Below are positions 23,984-36,005 of a DNA stretch of 64,000 nt, in pieces. A program made the translations under genes and the position numbers. Under the pieces are notes generated by a model. The model was not told the origin of the DNA. It saw nothing but the letters and a program-made list of their open reading frames with translations, and searched no databases. Location of the stretch: the NCBI GenBank assembly GCA_022059125.1, contig JAEUWY010000020.1, positions 868,001 to 932,000 of the forward strand, given 5' to 3'. Every line of letters begins with the position of its first letter. Position 1 is the stretch's first letter. The stretch comes from Corynespora cassiicola (taxonomy: Eukaryota > Ascomycota > Dothideomycetes > Pleosporales > Corynesporascaceae).

Positions 23984-25332
23984 ATTCCCTTTCGGACCCT
24001 CGTCGATGCCTTGGTCTGGACCTGATTTTCAATGCAACGGATGGACCTTAATTCATACCCACAGGCAATGTGGATTGGGGAAGTCGTTTGTTTAGAGATT
24101 GCGCCCACGATTTACGAGCCATCGGCATGATTACGATTTCCTTTCGATATGTATATGTTCTCATTTTGCGGCTGGTTGCCGTTTTCGACCAAAAAGCATT
24201 CATCATCACCCGGCATCATTGGAACGATTTTTGACCTGGCAGGCTCTTATAGCCAAGCGAGGTTGGAAGATCACGTCAGGAAGATTTTGCGTACGAGGGA
24301 GATTCGAGGTGGATGGACGGCGGACAGTGCGGCACGAGTAGTGATTTTTCGGTCAGCGATCAGAATCCGATATGAGAACTAGCAATGAGGCTCCCTTGTC
24401 CTTGGTAACCGCTTCAGCGTATGACGGTCTGCGTTGTCAGATGGTCTTGTACTGAGTGGCTTGCCAAAGTGGACAGCTCAATGAATGGATTTCCAGTCCA
24501 AAGTGTGGACTTGGACTCATCACGTCAACAATTTGCCCCTTGGTGTTGCCCTCGCCGTCTGATGTAATTTGTGCTGTCCTTCACCATCAACCCATTTTGC
24601 CCCTCTTCCACACTTTGTGTGTAGGAATGTCACTTCTCAGCCCACTTTGCCATGGCCTAAACTCAATGACGGTGATCTCACGTCACCCCTCAGCAACATC
24701 ATCCGCTTCGATACCATTGGTCTGGCTTGAGCCCAAATCAGCAACGTGCAGCAGATAAGGTTTTCTCCGTGCGAATGTTCGATCCGGGGTTTCTAGAAGC
24801 GTGTTCTCCTCCGCATACCGCTGTACTGGGAATGTCTCCCGAGAATTGCATCGCAGGTGAGAATGCATCAAGTATCCATATCGCATCAAGTTTGCTCTTC
24901 ATACACAAAATCCATTGAAGGAACAGCTATGGTTGCTTTTCATCTTTAGGTAGTTCTTGAACACGCTCATTATGAAACTATGTATTTCATAATAATCATG
25001 TTTAGAGCTCACATGATTCTAGAATGAGTGAAGCGACATGAGAATAAAATGAAATAAAAACAGTGAAACTAGGACCATCATTTCCAGGACCTGAAGTTGT
25101 GTTTGGGCAACGAAGGGTGAAAGCGATTTGATCACGTGAAATAGAAAGCCAGGACGACCCTGGCCATCCCGCGCTAAGCCAATCCGGTTCCTAGCAGCAC
25201 CAAAACACGTCGGCACTCGAACAACATTACTGCCGCCGCACAGCTTCGCAATCGACACCCCCACGACACGACCACAACGCGTCAATCAGAGCACTGTGTG
25301 CTTCCATACGCCAACCATATCTTTTGGTCAAC
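23984..25332. other. Intergenic region between the zinc-knuckle gene and Mif2
   Basis: About 1.35 kb with no supported gene; AT content rises between about 24880 and 25080. ACGCGT (followed by CA) at 25277-25282 lies 51 bp before the Mif2 start codon and matches the MluI cell-cycle box consensus. Confidence 0.5.
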
Positions 25333-28270
25333 ATGCCGCCCAATCGAAAACGCGAAAACCGCGAAAATCAGTTCTACGATGTAGGCGTTCAGGGCCGGTG
25401 TGTGCAGCTCTAAACATTTCCGGCGCGTCGCATAATCTAACTGTCTACGCAGAAAGACCGGTATAACGCTAGAGGATAGAGGTCTACGCGATGAATATGG
25501 TCTTGAGCCCATTTCAGGCATCTTCTCCTCGCCCGAGAAGTCACCACCGAAGCGCGCAACAGGCGGTCGACAGACAGGAGGCACGGTGACGGAATCGGAG
25601 TCTATGGATATCCAAGAGAGTAAGCATACACACAATGAAACATGACAGTTGCGCGCTATGCGACCACTTTGTAGACGACAAGGCTAATGTGATTGCAACC
25701 TCAGGCTCAGTTCCAGACCTGGCAACATCTGCCCAACTTCTGCGCAATAATCGCACGCACTTCCCACCTCCACGTTCTCGCTCGCCAATCAAAACAGCTC
25801 TTGGTTCTTCGCCGCGTCGGCACTCTTCCATGGTACCAAGGTTGCCGTCGTCCGATGTTCCATCCAGTCCTGCGCCTGCCGCTTCGACCACTGCTGTCAG
25901 CCGACGACTTGAATTTGAACAGGAAGATGATACCAGCCTGCAAGAAACACCTGCATTGAGCGGCTCTGGACAGCGTCGCGGGAAAAGGTCGATATACTCG
26001 GTCGAGCCTTCCCCCAGCCGAGCGCATAGCGTCGCATACGACGAGAGTATGGTTCAGGAGGAGATTGCTGTCAACGATGAGTCGGGATTGGACACAGAGC
26101 TTCCAGAGCAAACTTTGGCAGAAATTGGGAACGATTCGATTGCAGGCACAGATGCCGCCGAACCATTTCTGGGCGCCGAAGAGTCTGAGGTTGTTTCTGA
26201 GCCCCCGGAGCCCCCAGAGCCTCCGAAGCAGCCCGCCAAAAGGGGCAGGAAGCGCAAGAGCGACGCCGTGGAAGCACCCGCCGAAGTGTCTGAGGTCGCT
26301 TCTGAGCCCCCAGAACCTCCGAGGCAGCCCGCCAAAAGAGGCAGGAAGCGCAAGAGCGACGCCGTGGAAGCGCCCGCCGAAGATGAACCAACTGCAGGTC
26401 GACCACGTAAGCGGGGAGCTGCAGCGGCGCAAGCATCCTTGCCACAGAAGAAAGGCAAGAAAGCTGCTGATGATGCTACCACCACGCAACAGCGCAGGTC
26501 TAAACGTGTGTCAGACGTGGCCTCAGAAGAATCTAGTAACGTGGAGGAATCCGCCGTCGATGTTTCGGAGCAAATTGAAGAGCCGCCAGCGAAACCCAAA
26601 TCTCGGGGACGCCCTCCGAAAGCAAAGAGCAAGCCAGAAGATACTGCCCCGGCGAAGGAGAAGGCTGCTCCAGTGAAGGAAAAGGCCGCTCCGGCGAAGC
26701 AAAAGGTTGCTCCCGTAAAGGAGAAGCCAGAGGTATCGGCTTTCAAGAAACCAAACCCCGCGACGAAGAAGCCCAAAGCCAAGGCAGACGCGGAGGCCGG
26801 CGAGAAGGACTCGAAAACGTCTGAAGCCGAACCTGGGAGGCTGGTTGATGCCTACGGGAAACCTCTTTCCAAGGCCGAATTGGACAAAATGTCGACTACT
26901 TCAGCAGGTTCAAGATATGGAAGGGGCCGCCAACTGTCCGTATATCGCGAGCTTGACCCTGACAATGTTGCACGCATAGGGCGTACTGGGCGACACCGCG
27001 TTGCACCAATCGATTTCTGGAAAAACGACAAGATCAACTATGATCACCAGGGTGGCATGCAGTCCATTGTCAGGAACGAGAACCAGGAACCCGTACCTGT
27101 GAAGAAGGGAAGTCGAGGCAAAGGTCGGAGACGTACATTGACCGTAGTGGAGGAAGAGCAAGAACTTGACCCTTGGGAAGAGGAGGACGGTGTTTTCACT
27201 GGCGAATACAGAGAATTCGACCCCATAAATGAAGTCGTCACGGATGCCATCATCGAAGACAGTGAGTTCTTTCGAGCTCTCAGCAATTGCGTTTTGCTAA
27301 TCTAGACCAGAAGTTGCATGGGCTGTGAAGGGCATCAACCCCGTAGATGTGCCGGACGCATCATTTAGGTTCACCAAGCTGGCTTCAGCAGGACAGCAGG
27401 AAGCCTTCTTCGCTTGGGGCTTCATTGAGCTCAAGCCCGATCAGATGAAGCGGACCAAAAATTCTAGGCGAATGCATATGGTGTTCCACGTTCATGCCGG
27501 AGCTGTCGAAGTCAAAATGCACGACAACGAGTTTTCCGTCCACAAGGGCGGCGTTTTTCAAGTACCTCGAGGTGAGTTCAAGTCATTTACTTGTCTATTT
27601 TCCTCTCTCTCCTTTATCGCCACCATCTCCGCATCTTCAGAACCTTGCATCTTCTATGGGTATTCTCCATTCGTGGCATGCATTCAGCTTTGGGTTGAAA
27701 AGACGATACGTTCTCATATCCACTCATCCGGTGCTTGTTTGTACACAACAGCAGCGTCTTTGAGCCCATCCTCGACCCAACACCACGGGAAACTGCAGAC
27801 CCGATCTGCTTCGGGTGCTGTACGACGTCTCGCTGTGGCACAAGACGGGGCCTGGACAAGCGAGCCTTGCAGATGTGGCTGGGCGGATGCATTGTTCGCA
27901 TGCTGTGTAATATGCCTACGACGTTTCCTGTCGTTCGCGGCTACAGCGCACAAACCAGCCTCTTCCATTTTTTTACTTTTTTGCCTCCTCCCTATTCCGG
28001 CAATGGTTACTACATGTCCACCCACGCACTTCGTAATCATACATTAGCCATGCTCTTTTTGTTTTTTCTCCAGCCCCCACACACATCCATTTTGGTCATT
28101 CATTCCCTTGCGCCATTTGCGCCTACAGTCACTATTGCAGTCATGTGGGGACGTTTACTGAACCATGGTTCCTAGGCAATACCTACAGCATAAGAAACAT
28201 AAGCGACGGCACGAGTCGCATCTTCTTCGCGCAAGCGTGCGAATTGACGGCCCAGGCCGAAGAGGAGTAA
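25333..28270 (+). CDS. Centromere protein C homologue (Mif2/CENP-C/Cnp3)
   Basis: Five exons: 25333-25397, 25453-25619, 25705-27261, 27311-27571 and 28176-28270, giving 714 residues. CENP-C binds CENP-A nucleosomes and recruits the Mis12 complex to the inner kinetochore. The N-terminus has the Mif2 pattern (KTGITLEDRGLRDEYGLEP, then FSSPEKSPPKR). The middle is basic and disordered with AT-hook-like cores: KRGRKRK twice, GRPRKRG and SRGRPPK. The CENP-C motif is at about residues 480-520 (GRGRQLSVYRELD, then GRTGRHRVAPIDFWKN), with the Arg and aromatic residues that contact the nucleosome. A C-terminal cupin dimerisation domain (about 600-705) contains RMHMVFHVHAGAVEVKM and NTYSIRNISDGTSRIFF. 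The last intron is 604 bp and splits the cupin. All exon phases agree. Confidence 0.93.
26187..26381 (+). repeat. Tandem duplication inside Mif2 coding an AT-hook-like unit
   Basis: Two adjacent units, 26187-26285 (33 codons) and 26292-26381 (30 codons), both code EV(V/A)SEPPEPP...QPAKRGRKRKSDAVEAPAE. The second lacks one EPP. Nucleotide identity is high, so the duplication is recent or kept uniform by recombination. Confidence 0.85.
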
Positions 28271-29261
28271 ATGCAGTTCCCGTCGTCCTTTATTTTTCGG
28301 CGAGCTGCCGAGGCCTGCTAGTCGCTGGATCCGATGGGCGGTGAAGAACTCTATCTGGCGGTGACGTCGAAGGGCTGCCTCGAACAGTCAGAATGATCAC
28401 GGTAGTTTCTAAAGATTTTTTTCAAATACCCGGTTTCCACTTGGCTCCTTGGTGCGCAATGCAAATCCTGTTCGCGCCTTCGCCGAACAGCGGTAGGCGC
28501 GCGCGCGTGCGCTGTTTACGAAGGAACTAGTGTATAGGTGTACAGATGATGCCTAGGGCGAACCGTTACTTGCCGAGTGCAGATTGTGGGGTGCGAAGGA
28601 TGGACGGCCAGATGTGTCCGCACTAGTGCTTTTTCTTGGTTCATGGACTGAGTAATGGAAATACGTTGGACATGGTAGCTAGCAGTACGGGGTTTCTACT
28701 TTTTCGGCGTGAGTGTCGGCAATGGCGCGTTCCGGTGGGTGGAGGTTCGTAGTTCAAGCCCTCCCACGAAAAGACATCACGCGGGCAAGCAGAAAAAATA
28801 AATAAACCAAATAAACCTCACAATAGAGTCCCCACATACGAACAGCCTTTTTGGCAAACCCCGTCGTATCGTACCCAGCGTGCTAGTTTAGTTCCGCCCC
28901 TATACTCAAAAGTTCTGATTGTTTGAAGGATGGGTTTCCACTCCGCTTCCGGGCTTGAGGGAGGAATACGATACTACTACTACTACGTACTGACCAGCCC
29001 AGCCACCCCGCCCCGAGTATCCGAGTTGACCGAGGCAATGCTTTCTTCTTTTGACGGAACTATGTCGTGGGAGGAGGGGATGAGTGGATGCTACCTTTGC
29101 ACCATCTACAGTACCCTGCCCGACTTGATACATAGACCCCCCTACACCGACAATCACACCTTACTCACCGCTAAGCTTCCGGGGCCTTCCGATGTTCTGC
29201 CAGGTATAGAGGGAGTAGTCGAGGTACATGGCTTGTAGCAGGTGAGTGGGCGGCAGCAACA

Positions 29262-29291
29262 GCAGCCAGCCAGCCAGCCAGCCAGCCAGCC
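29262..29291. repeat. CAGC tetranucleotide microsatellite
   Basis: About seven uninterrupted CAGC/AGCC units in a gene-free region, followed within 150 bp by an ACAT-rich stretch. Confidence 0.8.
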
Positions 29292-29586
29292 ATTGTTGGC
29301 GTTTATTTCTCTCCCCTACCCCCATCCCAAGACGGCACGCGGGACGGATGGACGGATAGTAGGGAACAGGAAAGGGGAGGCGCAACCAATGCATACACAC
29401 ATACATACATACATGCGTACATACATGCAGGTATGGTTTTTTTGTTGTCGTGGCGGGACGCGGATCTTCCACGCAGGCCCTGATGCATGGACCGGGGTGG
29501 GAGAATACGTTGTTGGGAGCGGAGTAAGTAGGGGTAAGGGAAGCAATGGGAGTAGAGGGAAGCCAAGAGGGGTGAGTAAGCGGGGC

Positions 29587-29627
29587 TGAGAGGAGGGACT
29601 GAGAGGAGGGACTGAGAGGAGGGGGGG
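29587..29627. repeat. 13-bp tandem repeat, three copies
   Basis: Three consecutive copies of CTGAGAGGAGGGA (the last diverging into a G run) form a purine-rich minisatellite. Confidence 0.75.
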
Positions 29628-32600
29628 TTGGGAACTGAGAGAGGGGCGTGTGGTATGCGCGTACGCACGGTTTGTCTACCAGGTGCAGGTATGCGGGTTG
29701 CAGATGGGCAGTGAGTGAGGTGATGGACATGGCAAATGCACGATGCCGGCTCCCCGCAGTATCTCTTTGGGCAGTGTACGGAATGTGTGGGTGCGTGAGG
29801 GACGACGGACGAAAAGTGTCCATCTGTGTGGGTATTTTGGATGTGGGCTTTCGGTGGACGACGAGGCCGGGGGGGGGGGGGCTGGTTGGTGGGCTGGCTG
29901 GAGAGGGACGAGGCAGAGGGGGGGCGGGCTGAGTAGTGTTTTGCGTCTGTGTATGCGTCCATGTATGTATGTCTGTGTACGCATGTCAGAGTGCCCGTGT
30001 GCGGGGATGGCTTTGTGAACTATTTGGATGGGCAAAGGGCTGCGGGTGAGTTAGGTGGGCAGTTGATAAAAACAAAAGATGTGTTTCTTGCGTGCGTACA
30101 CTCGCATACAACATCTGTGTGTGCATGTATGTAGGCGCCTGAATCAGTGCCTCAGGTGCAGACTACAGTTATTGATTCATACGTGCGTACATACATATAC
30201 ACATATCGATCGGATCTTTGCGAGTAAAGTTTCAGACCATACTCCCAAGACGGAAATTCGGGGAGCAGGAGGGGCGGGGGCTTGCGTCGTTGCGGCTCGA
30301 GCGATGCCGAGATGTGTTGTTTTTTTTCTTTTCCCTTTCCTTCTCTGACTTGCGTAGGAGATTTATCACTTCATATTGGGTCGGGCTGGGTCGGGCTGGG
30401 TCGCGGACAGCAGGCAGAGAAAGAAAATGACAGGTCACGTCTCGTCTAGGTTCTGACATGCGGGCTGGAATTGGGAGTATCGGTTTTTGAAACCTGTGTA
30501 ACCATGATAGGTACATGCGCTGAGTATACGGGCGTGAAGTGGTCGGAGCCAAGATGGCCTTCTCATCTGATACTCGTCCGATCTCGACTCCCCGTCACGC
30601 ACATCTTGACCCATACCCAAGCCCCTCCCCATCCAGTAAACGGGGGCCATTCCACGCCATCGATGATGCAGCGAGTGCGCAAGGCATCTTGCAAGACACA
30701 GCGAACGAGATACACGCATACATGCATGCGAGCACCACCTTTCTTTTCTCAGCGTTTGTGCGCCTCACGCCCGATACGTGCGCCTCCGCAGCGCCCATCG
30801 CCCTTGCCATCGCACACCCACACACATCACACACCCCAAGCGCCCCCGGGGCACGATAGTGCTCCCGCTTCCCCAAACGCAGTGCAACCGCCCGCCCGCG
30901 CCTCAATGGTGGGAGCGGCGCGAGAGGGCTTGCGTGACGAGCACAACTGATCGGTGTGGAACGCGGGCTTGGGTTGTCCAGCCCGCTGACTGGCTTGTTG
31001 CTATTTTGCCTAGCTTGGCTAGACGAGGTACGTACCTCACCTACTTTGCTTACTGTACCAACGACACTGTTTTGCTTTCCTCTTCAAGAGATTTCCTTTT
31101 TAGTCGTGCGTGTGTCTGGTGGTTGACGGGGTGGGCGGTGGGCGTTCGGAGGCGGGGAGGCGCAATGGGATTGTTCAGGGGGCGATTGCATGGGTGGCTT
31201 GCGGGCAGTGTTGATGGGACCAAAGTGATGGGAAGGCATGGCGAGGCGTTGTGGTCACGGTTTTTTTCTTTCTTTCTTCGTTGTCGTGGAGAAAGGGGAG
31301 CGGTGTGGAGCGGTGTGGGAGGGTGCGACGTTGGAGTCATTTCAGGCACCGGTCAAGATGGGGTTCGTCGTGTTCATGCTGCACGTCGAGACGCACGTCT
31401 AGATGCAGGTGCTGGATTCTTTGGCGGGGAGTAGAGGGATTTGGGTCGGCCGTGGTGTTTTGTATTCGGCGAGGTTAGTGCTGTGTGACCTGACGATAGA
31501 ACGACCTAGCAAAAGGCGTTTGACAGCTGTCGTCGAAGTGACGGTGTGGACGTTGGAAGAGAAAAGGGGACAACTTCGGAAGAGAGTGCCACGGGTGTCG
31601 GGAGAGTTGTGCTTCTTGGGAGGTTCATGAGTGGAGAATTTTCATCGCGAGATCTAGATCTAGGTCGGAGTGACGAAGTGGACTGTGATGAAATCAACAT
31701 GTCAAATGGGCATTGGGAAGGAGAATTTTGCCAGTACCATGGTTTGGATTGAGTCAATTCTCTCGGACAAAACTCGCCAGTGACCTGTGTGATCATCATG
31801 CCAGATGTGCAGTCTCCTGGTACTACTCCTCGGACCATGGACCATGAGTTTGATCGCTATGCATCACATATCACACACTGACTCTCAGAGGGACCCAACT
31901 CTCTTGAGCTGTGACTGTAGTCCCTTTGCTCAGCAGGGCCATGATGGCCCTGACTGTGATACCCAAGCCATCTTGTCGTCAAGTGTGTGCTTTCGTTCGC
32001 CAACAGCAACCTGTTGATCACACGAGCTGACACGTTTACGCCCACTCGAACCGCTGACACCATCAAGAGACTTCGCTTCCCCGGCCCCCTCAAACCCACC
32101 TGCTCCTTCGGCAAATCCCTTCCCACTCCTTCTGCTCCGAACTTCGCAGCCCAATCTGCGCCCAACTAGCGGCAGCAGCCTGCCTCCATGGAACCCATCC
32201 GCTTCATTCATGCCTCAGGAGCGAACAGGAGCCATGCGTGGGCCAACACATCCTATCTTGTCGACTCGGCGCTACGTCAACACCGCTTCACCCTGAATCT
32301 AAGATCGCCCCATAAGTCCACATACCCAAGTCATCCGTTGTAAGGGTAGAAAGAGGGCGTGCAAGGTCAAGGTTGATTGCAACCATCCCAGCACTGGAAA
32401 CGTCTGCGTTCACCACCACCTCGGCCAACGAGTCAGTGGGCCAGACAACGCCACTGTGCGGCACCCGAGTGTGGGCGGGCAGGTTCCGCCGTGATTTTTC
32501 CTTTCCAACCTCGTCCCAGGCTTCTCGACGGAGCCAGGCGCCGCCCCGTAAAACCCACCCTCCCCTCTCTGCTGACAACGGTTCTGATCCAGTAGATTGG

Positions 32601-35600
32601 TGTCGAGCAGCGATCGCAGGCGTAGCGAGGGCCCTTAGTCCCCGCCCCTCCCTGCCTATGTTTAGCTACGGGAGGTTTTCGGATACCGGGGCATGGGAAG
32701 CAAGCGCGCGCACACGCACACATACGCAGCACGCATAGTCGTGTTTATCTTCCCAACCACGTCCCTGACAATTGCTTACTCTGCAGGCAGTGCGGGTGGG
32801 TTCGATGATAGTCAATGGTTGAGCATCGTCATGTATGCGTTGGCCCACCCGAAAGCGAGTCGGGGCTGTTCCCAGACGTGAAGGAGCATTTGGTGGCTGC
32901 TGAGCTGACTGCTACTGCATGGCGCCCCTATCGAGTGAGCCGCTGGCAAAGCATTTGGGGCCAGGCAGCGGCAGCAAAATGGTACGACTATTGTATGTGT
33001 TTTGACCCTTTTTGTTCTCTTTTTCACTCTGCTCTCTGGCGGGTCGACTCGCGGACAGCCGTATGTTCCGCAGATAAAGTTTGAGCAGCGAGGAGGGCGC
33101 CGTTGGCCGGAAGCGAAACGGGAAAGCAAGCAGCCTGTAGGGATCCACAATATTTTTTTTGCGCCATTCCGCTTCTTTCGAACTGGTTGTCTGTTTCAGC
33201 CGCACATTCATTCGTTGCGGAAGGTGTACCGTAACTTCCAGTGTAGTAACAGAACAGGGCATTGACCACTCACAGGCCACGAAGCTGCAGAGCGAGGATT
33301 TGCCATGACAGGCTTCCTGACAGTTCGGTCTGCGGTCGAAGAGATCAAAATGGTGGCCCCTCTCGCCGTCTTCCCCCGCGTGATGTTGCCCTTCTTTCTC
33401 TCCGTGGCCTCTAGCCCCGTCTCAGAAGGATCTAGAAGGTTAGAAAACTTGTGGGACCGAAGGCCCATCTGAGGGAGCCACTTCGTGGTTCTGACTTTGA
33501 GACTTTTTGATGGCGCGTCACAGAAGTCGGTCGGCCGACACGGCCATCCCAGCTGGCAGATGGAATGGGCTGGCTTTGTATCAGAGGCGTCGAACGGGGA
33601 GGGAGTATCCTACTCGCCACAATGTCAAAGACGCAGTGGCGGGACACGGCAGTGTTGGCGCAAACCATGTTCCAGGCAGCCTTGTGAGCGCGCGCCCCCG
33701 GCGCACGAAAAGGACGGACGACGGCGGAGAAAGGAGCGTGTATCAGAAGCCCCAGGAATTGGGCCGACCCCAAATCACGAACGGGTGATGACAACAGTTG
33801 GCCCGTCAGTGTGTTAATCGGCCCATAGGAACAACGGAAGGGAGGTGACCCATCTCCGAGATGCGATGCGAAGGGGATCCGAGCGCAGTTCTGCGAGACA
33901 TGCCGCATGTTTGGCCAGTTTGATCATGGTACGGATGTTTTGAACATGTTCGCAGGCAACCCCAGAAAAAAAAAGTTCGGCGCGTCGCATTCGGGCCAGT
34001 TCGTGACGGGGCAAGCGGCGCGCCTCGGAGCCGCTGTGTCAAAAGCTGCATCCGCGAAATTCCAGGTCGAGCAGGGAGCGAGGTGAGCCCAAGGCGACGA
34101 CGTCGAGAAAGATTGCTGCATTCTGACTTTTGCTCCGCTCCGCTCCATGTCGTCCCCTTCCCCCCTCCCCCGTTCCCAGCCTCCTTGAACCACGTATACC
34201 TACGCTGGCGGCATGAAGTTTCATGCCGAATATTTGCCTTTTGGCACCCTGTCCTACGGCCCTGACCTCTCCACAAATTTGAATTTGATTACACCTGCAT
34301 CGTGATCAAGCCTCGTGAACTGGCTGGCGCGGTCCAGTCCGCCGCCGTCAGCCTATGGCATTGACGTCTTTCTAGAAGCACCAGAGGGGAGGCCAAAGCT
34401 AAATTGTCATTGCAGTGGTGCTAGCTGGGGCGGCGTTGCGGGAAGCGCATGAATTGAGCCAGCAGGGATGACCCGTGAATGGTTCGAAAAGCTTTGGGAA
34501 CCAAAACCCACCTTTGTAACCGTTCCACGAATTTTCCAGAACACATCACTGCCGCACCAGTCCAAGGAACGCCGAACTTTTGCGAGATCCTGTGGAGCCG
34601 CAATGTGCCGAACTGGTCCTGTCTTGTCACCCCTCTCCGTGCCCCCCCCTCCCCAGCCGTAATTTATTTCGGCCGTAACAAAAAAAAATCAGAATGCCCA
34701 TGTGTATGTGCGTGTTCTGCGAGCCGATTTTGGGTATTGCCATGGGGCGCGCTTCTTCATGCGCGAGGCCGTGACTCGTCACTCGTTCAGGCATGCAGGA
34801 AAAGTGAGGCTGGTTCACCTCCCAAGCCTCCTCCACGACCAGGGGGGGTGGCTGTGGCCGTACAGCCTGCTAGACCACCATCACCACACCACCGCCGCCG
34901 CGATGCAGAAATTTTCGCCCACAAGTTGACAACTCAACACGCAGGAACGCCACGTAGGGAGCAGCTCGTCGCGCCTCCACCCCCAAACGCCTCCGGATAC
35001 GTCATCAGCGATCACCTGGGGAGAGGCGGTGGAGGGAAACCGGTAATCATGGAGACTTCACCGCCACAAAAATACATGGGACGCCTGTCTTGCGCGCGCG
35101 TCCGAGTGCGTGAGTGGCTGCGAAGGGAAATTTTCAGGTAGGACTCTGGTGTTCGGAATAGATGGTTCCGCGAGATGAAAGGAAGGAACGGCGAGGTCCA
35201 TTTGATCATGATCGTGTAAGGTAGTAGTGGTAGTAGTAGTCTAATCGATATACAATCGTAGCCTCGACGGCTTGGTACATATTCGTAACGACGCGAGATG
35301 CGACTAGCGTGTTTGGTCTATGTGTGCTTGATTGGATGTTGAACTGGTGCGATGCTGCTGAGATTAAAAGAAATGTATGAATATTTTCTTCGCAAAAAAT
35401 CCAAGCTGGGACGTCTATCCCGCGCGCCACCGCTCGCTCCAAATGCGACAATCGTACGTGGAAAAAGCAAGCAATAGTAGTAAAGCATTGAAACCGACGA
35501 AGGAATAAAGGAACGAACATGAGGAAAAAAAACAACGCTGCAAATGCAAAATCGTTACCGCCAATGGGTGTATAAAACAAGCAAGAACAGACCCAGAAAC

Positions 35601-36005
35601 CCTGCGCTATGATGTTATGAGATGAGATGAAAGATACCAGGAAATCGAAAATACGAACCGCCCAGCGCTAAATGCCACAATCATTGCCGCTCGATGCTCA
35701 ATCGAGAAGAGGAATAATGACCTTGCCCGCTATGCAACCTTTGAACCGTTCTTAATCAATGTGTCGTGATAGCGAAGGTGCTGGAACCGCTCCGTAAATA
35801 CTCCCTTTGCTATGCGGACCATATTACGTGCCCATGCTCTTGTCGGTTCCAGCCCGAATGTGTATGCTCAATTTCGTATATGCAGCTTCCATCATGTTGT
35901 CGTCCAAGACGTCTTCGAATGCACTGTCATAACAGCCATGCTATGCACGGGCACGGCACGGCGAGGCGGCCGTGTCCTCCGCCCCGCCACTGGGGGGGTG
36001 TGCAA

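Larger units (their letters stand above)
28271..36005. other. 7.7-kb gene-poor region rich in simple repeats
   Basis: I find no frame with a recognisable domain on either strand. The segment holds (CAGC)n at about 29262-29291, ACAT/TGTA-rich stretches at 29393-29430 and 29945-29990, a 13-bp CTGAGAGGAGGGA repeat at about 29587-29627, G runs at 29868-29882, and a perfect 9+1+9 inverted repeat at 31934-31952. Mixed low-complexity frames of up to about 220 codons are present but have no protein-like pattern. It may hold non-coding transcripts or long flanking regulatory DNA. Confidence 0.5.

Noticed and set aside
28745..28780. T-loop-like GTTCAAGCC suggesting a tRNA
   Set aside because: The flanking bases do not form a T-stem and no D-arm or acceptor stem is present.
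30778..31434. 218-codon frame in the gene-poor region
   Set aside because: Composition is Trp/Arg/Gly-skewed without any motif, and equally long frames occur on the opposite strand, as expected for GC-rich non-coding DNA.
31934..31952. Perfect 9+1+9 inverted repeat as a terminator or recombination site
   Set aside because: The hairpin has only a one-base loop and no associated gene; probably chance.
32354..32410. Zn2Cys6-like string RACKVKVDC with later Cys
   Set aside because: The spacing of cysteines does not fit the binuclear cluster and the frame ends soon after with no domain context.
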